A DNA stretch of 64,000 nt from NCBI GenBank assembly GCA_014529385.2, contig CM043949.1:107235054-107299053 (forward strand). Direction: 5' to 3'. Below the pieces are notes generated by a model that was not told the DNA's origin, did not search any database, and saw only the letters and a list, made by a program, of their open reading frames with translations. The translations under genes and the position numbers were made by a program. This DNA is from Adiantum capillus-veneris. Taxonomy: Eukaryota > Streptophyta > Polypodiopsida > Polypodiales > Pteridaceae. Below, piece by piece: positions 23,821 to 35,800 of this stretch. The number at the start of each line of letters is the position of its first letter. Position 1 is the stretch's first letter.

Positions 23821-26800
23821 ATGGGCTAAAAACTATTCAACTTTTAACTTTAAAAATTCACCAGGTCATTAATAAAATGTGCAATTCACTCACAACTACA
23901 CAAATGAATGCTACTTACCCATCTTATTCCTGTGCTTGCACTAACGCGCGTAATTTTTTGATCCTAAAATTTTGCGGCTACTGTCTACGCCTTTTTGAAG
24001 GCCCGATTTCCCAATCACTAGGGCTTCAGGGTATTTTGTGCTAGGGCCTCCCCGAGGTACTCTGGCCTACATTTAGGTGCACCAAAGGCCCTAGAACTAC
24101 TGGATCTATTTCGGTGTGCACACAACTATTTAAATAATTATTTTCTAGCAAATAAATTAATTATTTACAAAAACCGACATAGTTACATCCCTCTTGGTTC
24201 TAAACAGTGACCTCAAGTGTAGAGCGTCAACAGAACTATGCAAGATATCTGGGTAATCGTTGAGATTTGACTCAGTCATCCATTTTGCATTCAAAGAGGT
24301 GTAATGTTTAAACTTGACTAAATACTTTCGATGTAGTCTCTCAGAGTTTAGTTGTCGCTTCAAGTGGTGTATTATCTGTTTTGGTTGAAAGATCTCCTTA
24401 GTCTCTTCAACTTCCGGAGGATTTTCCTGTATTGGAACTACTGGAGGAGAACCAACATATGGTCGGAGGAGACTTACACGAGAAGCATTATGGATGTGTT
24501 AATGAGAGGGAAAATACAATCTAAAAGTCATTTCATTGACTTTATCTGTAATTTTGAAAGAGTCGTAAAATCTATGGGAAAGTTTAACAACTTTCTTTTT
24601 TTTGACCTGCTTTTCCAATCTAGCTTTCTCAAACTTAAGCATGATATATTGTCCTTTTTCAAGTTTGAGATCCCTTCTGTGCTTGTTTGCTTTTCTCTTC
24701 TGCTGCTCTTGAGTGCAAAGAATTGCTTGTTTTACTTGTTGATAGGCAGTATCAATATCATGTACAAATTTGTCTGCGGCAAAGATGTTTTCTTTGGTAA
24801 CCAAAATAGGAAATAAGAGTGGTTTCCCATAAATAATTTCGAATGGCGCTTAACCATTTGAGGAATATATGGTATTATTATACGCAAACTCAACTAATGG
24901 TAAGTACTGTTTCCATTCGGATTGTGTTTCCAAAACATAGCACTTGAGAAGGTCTAAAATGGTGGCATTAGCAATTTCGCTTTGACCATCTATTTGAGGA
25001 TGATAAGTTGATGAAAAATCAAGCTTAGTTCCCAAATTCTTGAATAGTGCTTGCCAAAATAAACTGGTCATGCGAGGATCTCTATCGTTGACAATAGTTT
25101 TTGGCAACCCATGGTGTTTAAGAATCTAGTTAGAAAGATTCTAGCCATGTGATCAGCTTTGATCGTTTTCTTAACTGGAAGGAAATGTGCTTGCTTACTG
25201 AATCTGTCTATAATAGTCCATATTGCATCATTTCCATTCTTTGATTTAGGAAGGTTTGTAATAAAATCCATGGCAATGCTTTTCCCATGCGGTGTCAGGC
25301 ACATGGAGTGGCTGAAGCTTGCTATAAACTTTGTGTGTCATATTTCACTTTTTGACATACTAAACACTCACGGACATATTTTTCAATGAAGAATCTGTTG
25401 AGTGTAGTAGTAGTAGCAAAAATCCCTTGATGGCCTGTATAGGGAGAATTATGTGCTTCTTCCATCACCTTATGTCGTAAGGGCTGAGCTATGCATATAG
25501 CTTGTTGATGATTGTATTATCTTTGATAGAGTAAGGAAGCCTTGAATGTCTTGCTTGAAGATCGGCCCAGATTGTAGCAAAATCTGGATCTTGAGGATAC
25601 ATCTCGCCAAGAGATTCTAGTTCCTCAGGCTAATTAGTTGTCAATGCAGCGACCTTAGGACGCTTGGAGAGGGCATTTGTGATGGTATTCTTGTTTCCAG
25701 AAGTGTGCATTGAAAGAAAGTTGGCCCATCTCATCTGCTTTTCAGATAACTTTCTCTGTGTGAGAAAGTAGCGAAGACTTTGATGATCTGTCTTAATTAC
25801 AAAATCAGCTCCTAAAAAATAATGTTTCCATATGAAAAGAGCGTGAATTACGCTCTTTTTCGTAAATGGAAGCATGCAACTCTGCATCTCTAAGGCGCCG
25901 GCTTTCATAAGCTATGGCGTGACCCTCTAGGTTCAAAGCTGCTCCTACACAATCTCCGGATGCATCCCATCACCAACCACATTGCAACTAAGAAAGAAAT
26001 GAAAAGTGTGTTTCAACGTACTTAATTGTTGCAAGAGAGAGAGAGAGAGAGATGTGTCTTCTTCACAACTTTCTTCCTCGTTAGAGCAAAATAGAATTAA
26101 GTTCTTAGAAAGTTTAAAGATTGTTTCGTAACTTCCAAATGAACTTCCACCTTCTCGACCTGAGGATCATACGATTGATTTGATCCCAGGGAGTTCTCCT
26201 CCAAACCAGCCATCTTATACAGTCAGTTTTATGCAGCAAGAGGAGATCCTCAAGCAGGTTAATGAACTTTTGGAGAAGGGTTTAATAAGGCCTAGTACTT
26301 CTCCATATTGTTCACCTATCCTCTTAGTATAGAAAAAGGACGGCACATTCCGTATGTGCATAGATTATAGATCTCTAAACAAGATTACAGTCAAGAATGG
26401 ATTCCCAATCCCTCAGATTGATGACATTTTGATAAGTTACAAGGAACAAGTATCTTTAGTCGCATAGACTTGAAGAGCGGATATCATCAAATCCGCATTA
26501 CTCCTCAAGATGTGCATAAGACTTCATTTAGAATAACCTTTGGGTTGTATGAATTCTTAGTGATGTCTTTTGGACTCATTAATGCACCAACAACATTGAA
26601 CAGAATGATGGATAGAATTTTCCATTCATATAGAAGATTTACAGAAGTCTTCTTCGATGACGTCTTAATCTTCTCAGAAATTGAAGAAGAACATTACAAA
26701 CATCTTGCAATAGTGTTTGAAGAATTACGCAAACACAAGTTATTTGTGAATGCTAAAAAAAGTGAATGCTTTTTAAAAGAAATTCATTACTTGGGCCATA

Positions 26801-29800
26801 TAGTATCTCACAATCAGGTGAGAATGGACCTTGACAAGATTCAAGCAATTGTAGAATGGCCTACGCCAACTACAATACATGAAGTTCGAAGTTTTCTAGG
26901 TCTTTGTTCCTATTATCGGCGTTCCATCCGAGCTTTTTCCGCCATAGCTGGTCCTCTCCATGATTTGACGAAGAAGTGGATTCCATTCCATTGGGGATCT
27001 GGACAAAACCAAGCTTTTGAAAAGCTTAAGTATTTAGTCAGTCACGGATATTTACTTGGAGCTGATTTTACAGTCTTTACAGATCATCAAAGTTTACGCT
27101 ACTTCTTGTCATAGAAGCAGCTTTTGGAAAAGCAGATGAGGTGGGCTAACATATTATCACAGTTTTATTTCTAGATGGTCCATGTTCAGAGACAAAAGAA
27201 CTTAGTGGAAGATGCGTTATCACGAAAGCCCTTGGTTCTGGCTATTTTCGCGATACATCATCGAAGCTTCGAGGATATGTTGAACCAGTACGCCACAGAT
27301 CCTGACTTTGCCATCTTTCACAGATCCACACATCTTTCACCGAGTACAGAGTGGGGAGATGGTTGCAGACTATTCCATATGGGCCGGCGTTTTAATGTGG
27401 AAAACAATGTTGTGTGTTACACAGTCTTTTTGAGCCTCGGCCAATAAAAGTAACTCGGCGCCATTTGAGGTAATCGAAGGTGCTAAGAAGGCTCCTCCAT
27501 TTCTAAGCACCAAAGACAAGATTTTTGAAGTGGATCAGTGCACATTGCTTTTGCCAAGGTTCGTGAGGCTCTTTAGAAGTCTCAAGCACGGCATAAGAAG
27601 GAAACAGATAAACATAACAATTGGAAAACCTAATCTAATGCTCTTGTGCAATAACAATGGCCTTGCAAGTATGCGAAGCAAAGCAAGTGCGAATGTTTTC
27701 GCATGGAATTGTTGTATCTAGCTCATGTCATTTCGGTCGATTGCATTCGTATTGACCCCGAAAAGATACGTGTTGTGGTGGATTGGCCTATTCTTCGCAC
27801 GATAAGGCAAGTAAAATCTTTTTTAGGTTTTGCTGGCTTCTTTCAAAAATTTATTAAAGACTACACTCGTATTGCCGAGCCCCTTACTCGTTTATTAAAG
27901 GGCATCCAAAGCAAAAAGCGTAGTGTTAGTCCGTCGATTCGATGGACGGATGAGCTCGATCAATGTTTCCAAACATTGAAGTGACTTGTTACCTTTGCAC
28001 TCATGTTGCAAATTGTGGATTCGAATAAACCCTTTGTGGTGGAGACGGATGCCAGTGATTATTGTATTGGCGGTCCTATACCAAGATGAGCGGCTTGTTG
28101 CATTGAGAGTCGCAAGCTTACGGACGTGTAGACACGTTATTCCACACAGGAGAAGGAATTATTGGCGGTCATTCATGCCTTGAAGGTTTGGCACCATTAC
28201 CTCTTTGGTGCCCGCTTCGTGGTATAGACGGACCACCATTCTTTGAAGTATCTCTTTGATCAACCCGACCTTCGTGACCGAAAGGCAAGGTGGGCTGAAC
28301 TCATGCAGGAGTTCGACTTTGAAATACGCTACCGTAAGGGTGCTACCAATATGGTAGCCGAGGCCCTTAGTAGAATTTCGGAGGTCAATACCCTTTCCTT
28401 TGCTGAAATTTCGATTGACTTCTATCTTTTTCTCAAAGGGCGTTGTCAAAACGATTGTCACTTTGGTGCAATCTGGCAACGAATCCACGAGGGAATAGGT
28501 AGCCCGGAAAGCTATGGCAGTCTGGACGCCTTTGAGGTGGCTACGGAGAGAAAGGTAGTAGAGAAGTATTCCATTCGTAATGGATTAATTTTCAAGCAAG
28601 GCAAAGTGTGTGTGCTCGTTGATGAGAATATGCGCAAGCAAATTTTGTTTGTCATGATGCACCTAGTGCAGGACACCTTGGCATACACCGTACTTTGGCC
28701 TTGGTTGGCTGGTATTTTTTCTGGCTGCACATGAAAGATTTTGTTGAAAAGTATGTGCGGGCGCGCGATGTCAGCTCAATAAATTTGAACAACAGAAACA
28801 CACTGGGTTATTACATCCATTGCAAATTCCCGATAGCAAATGGACAAGCATTTTTATGGATTTTGTAGCTGGATTGCCCGAACCAACCATGCGCATGATG
28901 CCATTTGGGTTGTTGTTGATCGACTCACGAAAATGGCACGATTTATCCCTACGTGTTCCACCGTAAAGAGCCACGAGTTAGCTCAGCTCTTTGGGGAACA
29001 CTAATACAAACTGTATGGTTTGCCCGTTGAAATTGTCAATGATCGTAATCCAAAATTCACAGGAAATTTTTGGCAAATGGTCTTCCAAAAATTGGAGACT
29101 AGTCTGGGTATGTCGTCCTCGAAACATCCTGAAATTGATGGACAGACCGAACGCACGAGTCAAAATATAGAGGACATGCTACGAGCGTATGTTTCTCGAC
29201 ATCAATCTGATTGGGAATGCTATCTCCCACAGATTGAGTTTGCTTATAACAGTTGAAAGCACTGACCATGCTTATGTACGGTTATAAGCCGAAACCACCA
29301 ATTGTCACTGGATTGAAGGGGATCAAGATGCGATCGGTAGCCGATTTCTTGCACAATATGCAAGAAATGCTTCAGATCGCGAAAGAGAACATTAAGACGG
29401 CACAAGATCGTGCCACTTTTTATGCCAATCAGCATTGGCAACCCCGCGAACTTCAAGAGGACATGTGAGTGTACCTTAGGGTATTGAAGGACTCCGAAAC
29501 GATCCGAACTGGCCAATGCTCGAAATTGTCTTCTCGTTATTGTGGTCCGTTTCAGATCACAAAGAAGATAAGTGGGGTTTCGTATAAGTTGAACTTTGTC
29601 TCCAGTCAGTGCTGCTCATCCCGTGTTCCATGAGAGTTGTATGAAAGAACAACTGGGACAGGATGACTTGGTAATTCCTCCAGAGCAAGTCCCGAACTTA
29701 GAAGACACCACCCATTATATTCCACTTGAACCCGAATCGGTTCTTGATCAAAGGAATGCTATCTCCCACAGATTGAGTTTGCTTATAACAGTTGAAAGCA

Positions 29801-32800
29801 CTCAGCATGCTTATGTATGGTTATAAGCTGAAACCACCAATTGCCACCGGATTCAAGGGGATCAAGATGCGATCTATAGCTGATTTCTTGCACTATGCAA
29901 GAAATGCTTCAGATCGCGAAAGAGAACATTAAGACGGCACAAGATCGTGCCACTTTTTATGCCAATCAGCATTGGCAACCCTACGAACTTCAGGAGGATA
30001 TGTGAGTGTACCTTAGGGTATTGAAGGACTCCGAAACGATCTGAATTGGCCAATGCTCGAAATTGTCTTCTCGTTATTGTGGTCCGTTTCAGATCACAAA
30101 GAAGATAAGTGGGGTTTCCTATAAGTTGAACTTTGTCTCCGGTCATTGTTGTTCATCAAGTGTTCCATGAGAGCCATCTGAAAGAACAACTGGGGCAGGA
30201 TGACTTGGTAATTCCTCTAGAGCAAGTCCCGAACTTAGAAGACACCACCGGTTATATTCCACTTGAACCCGAATCGGTTCTTGATCAAAGGGTCTGCAAG
30301 TCTCACAAGTCTTCGTACCTCGAATGTTTGATCAAGTGGAAGCATCGTCTCGAGTCCCAAGCCACTTGGGAGTTAGTTAGATCGTTAAGAAATCGTTTCC
30401 CCGGCTTTATAACCGAGGATATTGCTGAGGAAAACAACTAAAAATAGGGGGGGAAGTGTTACGTCCCTAGACATCAGCATGGGCGGCTGCAATTATGTCC
30501 GGCCAGTGTGAACATGGCCCTTGGTTATGAAGTCCTATGAATAGGACTTGAGTCTCATTTGTGAGACATCTTGTGTGATCACCGCACTTGGACTCTTGGC
30601 CTCTGGTAACTCTACCCGCACACCCGTATTGGTGTGGGTTCGGTGGTATGAGACATCGGCCCTTGTGGTAGAGGCTAGCCCGCTTGGGTGAGCCCGTATT
30701 GGCTCTATGACTGGGAGGATGTCTGCTCACTACATGTGAGTTTGGCTTGTGTCATGTCATGTGTGTAGGATGGATCCAGCGTGGGACTAAAAGGAGAGAT
30801 GCTTGACAACTTGAGCGAGGGGCTGTTTTAACTTGTTCCCAAGGAGGGGGGCTGCTTGGATGAGATTCGGCAGTGGCGACCCATCACTATTCTCAACTCA
30901 GCCTACAAAATTTTAGCGAAGGCTCTGAGTTTGAGAATTGAGCCACTCCTTGAGAGCGTCATACATGAGACTCAGACAGGTTTTGTCAAGGAGCACAGCA
31001 TCCTTGTCAACAGCTTTACCTTTTGGGAGGCGTCGGCCCTTGCATGCCTTTGAGGAGAGGATCTTGTGATTCTCCTTCTCGACTTTGAGAAGGCCTACAA
31101 CATAGTTGACTGGGATTTCTTGGAGGGCACTCTTTGCAGGATGGGCTTCTTAGATGCTTGGATCAAAGGGGTGCCAGCTTTGTATAGATGTGCACATAGT
31201 GAGGTGCTTTTGGTCTATGCTGAGGGGATGGGCAGATTTTTGACTTCACACGAGGTCGGTTTGCATGGTCTAGAGCTCCCTATTAGGGGAGACGAGTTGC
31301 TTGACGCTGAGTTTGCTAACGACTCAGGCTTATACTTGGAGGGCCATGAGGCCAATTTGCACAAGTGTGAGCAGGCTCTTGAGGTGTTTTGTTGTGCATC
31401 AAGGGCACTGATCAATTGGAGAAAGACTGTGGCTTTCTGGGTTGGCAGTGCTCCCGCGCCTAACCGGTCGCTAGGTGAGGGCTTCAGGTGGATACCCCCA
31501 GGGTTTGCTATACGTTATTTGGGCTGTTAGGTTGGCCTGGATTTGTCGCCAGAACAACTGACTACTCCCGTTCTCCTTTCCATCAGGAGGAAGCTGCTAC
31601 ATTGGAGTTTTGCATAGCTCTCTTTGGCTGGTAGAGTGGTAGTGGTCAACCAGGTGCTGTTGGCTACTATGTGGTACATCACGTCCTACTGGATATTCTT
31701 GAGTTCCTGTATCAGCCAGCTGGAGAGGCTGACACAAATTTTTTGTGGTCAGAGCGAGACACTCAGTCAGCCAGGGCTAAAGTGTCCTGGTAGTTCATTA
31801 CCTTACCATGCTCTCAGGGAGGGTTAGGGCTCATCTACCCAGCACGGCAGAGCAGAGCCTCCCTTGGGAAGCTGGTGGTCAGAGGACTTCTTCCAGGGGA
31901 GGAGCCCTGGAAGGAGTTGTCGATACAGTGGATTCGTGCTCGAGCTTCTCATACGAGCGGCCCTTGGAGCCTGTCCATCAGGTGGATCTTCAAATCTTCA
32001 CCTGTCCATCAGGTGGATCTTCAGATGTTCGGGTCGGCTTGAGCAAGAGTTGGGAGGACGGTTTTGCTGCGAGTCTACGTAGGGCTTGGGAGCAAGTGAG
32101 GAGTGGTATGCAACAACACCCACCCACTTGCATGGAGGAGCGCTTGAGACATCCACTTGTTTGGAACCCCATGGTTAGCACACAGAGAGTCCACTTGGTG
32201 GGCAGCATGCCTCATGTTTCTTGGGTCCATCGCAGAGGGTCCAACTTGCACGTTCTCCAAAAGGTCTAGAGCACCTATTTACGAGGCATGAGGGGAGTGC
32301 AGAGCATGTGTCAGGATATCAGAGAGGCCATCCCAGCTGAGTGGCACACCCCTCTAGAGGATGCAACTCCCAGGTGGATAGGGGCTTCGTGCGCTTGGAA
32401 GTCCTCATTGCAGTTAGCGCTTGCTCGGAGACAGTACCCCCCACGCTTTTCGAGTTTCGGGGGGAGGGCCGGCTTCACAAAGTCTCAATTGAGGCGCCAC
32501 AGGTTGTAGAGTGCTGCTTTTAGAAGATTAGAGTTGTGGGCATATGTGGAAGGACTTGTGTCATAGATCCTGACCCCACAGATCTTGAGGTAGGACATTG
32601 GCGGCTTTGGGCGTGGGAGAGCCGCCCTCTGGCACGAGTGCAGTGGGATCCAGGTGAGTGGTTCTGGCGGGATCCCTTCTCGTCAGCCGACCACCCAGGG
32701 ACTCCCTTTTTCTAGTACACAACTCGTTTGGGGCAACACATACTGACAGCACAGAGAGAGGCCGGCCCAACTGTTGCACTTCATTGGCAGGAGGAGGGTC

Positions 32801-35800
32801 TCACGACTGAGTTCTTGTCACCGTTTTGGGAGTGGTTGTGGGACAGCAGGCAGCCGCGGAGAGTTACTATTTTTCAGTGGCTGGTAGCGCACAAAACTAC
32901 AGCAGTTGGGAGGAGGTCCTTGGTACACAACGGCTTTTCTGTAGCATGTGCGGCTTGTGGCCATCCTATGGAGAGTCAGCGACACTGTTTGTGGGACTAC
33001 CCCATGGCACAGTAGGTTTGGCTTCGGGTTCTCCAGCTGATGCTGTCACAAACTAGAGCGCATAGCAACATAAAATACATTCGGATAAATAGGATTTATC
33101 ACTTATAACTGAAGCCAGAGTATATAGAGAGAAATAGATAGAGAGCGAGATAGAGAGTGAGAAGATCCACACAGTACTGGGGACCAGAATATGGGTTGGT
33201 GCCCCCTCGTAATAGTATCTTTATTACTGAGGAGAAGTCTATACAAGCACTTGAACCGAACGTATTACCACGTTCGTTCTGAATAAGACTTGATGGTTCC
33301 CGGAAGCCTCGGCTTCCTATTCCTAGGGTAAAGCCCTATTCCAAGGAACTTCCGTTCCTTATTCCAAATCCTCGAGAATCAAGGTTCTCGCCTCTGGATC
33401 TCACCTTCCAGACTCCGGGCATGACATCCCTGCAACTCTTTTCCGACTCTGTTCCAAGAGACCTCTTCCTGCAGAATAACTCTGCTTTCCCGGACATGAA
33501 GTCCTTCCCTTGGGAATTTCAACTTCCGGATCACATCTTGAGAGTCTACCACTCTCGGATCCGTGAATCTACTTCCCAAACTCGTGTATGAAACCCTTGG
33601 GCTGATTTGGCTCTAGTTCCTCAGAGCGCTTTTATCCTGTAGAGGCTCGTGCCTTCCTCTGCTCCTATTTCCTCACGAAGAGGAAGTACACCTACAATCA
33701 AATTACTCAGAGATCATAACATGAAATCATTACCTTCACAATCTCGATGCTCGAAACGCAGCTCGGTTCTCGAAAAGCAATCTCCCGAAAGAGATCTCTA
33801 CATAGAAAATCCTCTCTTCCAATCCTAAACACAAAAGAGTTGTGTTCACGGGTTCCTTCTCGTAAATCAGCCCTGTCTATGACGTTTATGGGCTGAAAAC
33901 AGACAAAAACAGTAACTTGTTGCGATGGAAACACGCTCCGTAGGCACTTCTTCGCGAAAGACCTCGCGCACTGGGTCTTGGCGACATCTGGTACACTTGG
34001 GGCAGCCATGGGCATCACCGGCAATGTCTTCTTTGCGGATGAAATCTGCAGCAGCATCTTCTTCTTGCAAAACACTGATCTCCTCCTCTGAGTGAGGGCA
34101 TGTGATGCTTTTATAGCTCTTGGCCACGACACGAATAGTTGAGCGCAGGCTGCTCGCATAGAGATCGCGGCCGTTTTTTGTTTTGTTTTATTTTGGTTCT
34201 GCCAGAAAAAGAGAAAATTCGCTGGCTGGTTTATATTGCTTTATTTATCATAGGTTGCCCACTCATTAAGTGGGTGGCCGGTCACCTTTAAAAATGGTTT
34301 GAATCTGTCCAAAAACTCAATAAAACCTTATAAGTTAAAAACAATGCTTTCACAACACTTCCCAGGCGTCCCTTTGATGCAATCACATGCATAGTTGCAA
34401 TGCAGACATAGACTTCCTCGCGGGAAACCATCTGCTTTCCCGAAAAGCAATCCCGCTTTCTCAGAAAGCATTCGTTTTTCCTCAAGGTTTCCTCTGAACC
34501 CATCTTCATTTAAGTTCTTGCTTTTCCTTGTGCACAATTCTAACACAGTTCGGAATTTCCTCTCGACTATGGATATTCCCTTTCCGATGCACCCGTCACC
34601 CACCTTGTGACGCATCAGGAATACCCATCACCTAGTCTTTTCCTATCGAACTTACGGTACAATCTCCTTCACGATGCTCTATGTCACACATCCTATGACG
34701 CATCAGAGATGTCCGTTCCTGAATGGTCGGATACTTCTTCCTGATGCTCCCTGTCACCCATCCGATGTGACGCATTAGAAGTACCCGTTCCTGGTGGCCT
34801 TACAGATATTCCCGTTCACAGTGCTCCCGTCATTACTCTGAATGATGCACTAGGAATACTTTGCACTTGGATGTCTCCAGTGAGAGAAACCCTCTCACTT
34901 AAAATTCCAATAATTCATTTATAATTATTTTCTCTGAGTGTTCCAAGCGAGAAAACCCTCTCACTTATAAATCCAATATTTCATTTAGAATTATTTTTAT
35001 GTCAAATAAAGCCAATTTAGCAAGAGATACTAGCCCTCTCTACAGCCAGACATTACACTTGGGGTGATTCAGCTTGGTCCACTCTCACAGGCCCATCACT
35101 GCACTTTGAGCCGGCTTCCACCGACGTGTCAAGCCACTGAAGAATGGATCCAACCTGCAGATCCCGGGCGAGAAGCCTAAACCCTAGCAGAAGCTGCAGA
35201 AGAAGTTTTACCAACTCGCAAAGTCTTGCCGAGTGGCCTACTACTAAAGAGGAGTTCCCGCCAACTTATGGGACCCCGTTCGATGGGGCCCAAGTGACCC
35301 AGAGAGATTAAACTAAAGCAGGAGCAACACACACACACACAAACACACAAAAAGAAGCGTAGAAGATGATGACGTGGTAGCTTTACGGACGCCCACGATT
35401 TGCGTTGGCAGTGCCATGTGGCAGACTGCACGGATTTCCGTGAAATTGCTGGCAGCTTTTTACACTAGTTTTTGGGATCAGATGCTTTTGAGTTTGAAAG
35501 CTTTTCATGGCCAAGGGCCTTCCAATATGAGCCAAGAGCTCATTCTCTGGCACGCTCTCGCGTGGAGGTGGCAATGCCACAATTGCTCACGTGTCAAGCC
35601 ACTGAAGAACGGAGCCAACCTTCAGATCTTGGCCAAGGGGCCAAAACCCTAAGAAGAAGCAGAAGAAGAAGAAGAAGTTTTACAGACTTCCAAAGTCTTG
35701 ACGAGTGGCCTATTTTTAAAGAAGAGTTCCCACCAACTTACGGGAACCCGTCTGATGGGGCCCGAGTGACAAAGGCATTAAAAATAAAGGAGACTGCAAT

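Larger units (their letters stand above)
30768..33043 (+). mobile_element. L1-type LINE, family A copy 2, main piece
   Basis: Same family as 1-2807. It begins earlier in RT, with [20 protein letters not shown] then the [10 protein letters not shown] region. It runs through RT, linker and zf-RVT to CTGATGC at 33043, where a solo LTR interrupts it. It resumes at 35026-35122 and 38306-38396. It is 5' truncated. Confidence 0.9.

Noticed and set aside
29214-30290. CRISPR-like or satellite array
   Set aside because: Two long copies only, with coding homology to gypsy Pol. It is a simple tandem duplication. No CRISPR array exists in this window.
8616-30767. Endogenous virus (pararetrovirus) origin of the pol regions
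   Set aside because: Integrase, chromodomains, LTRs, PBS and polypurine tracts are present. No movement or coat protein is seen. These are Ty3/gypsy elements.
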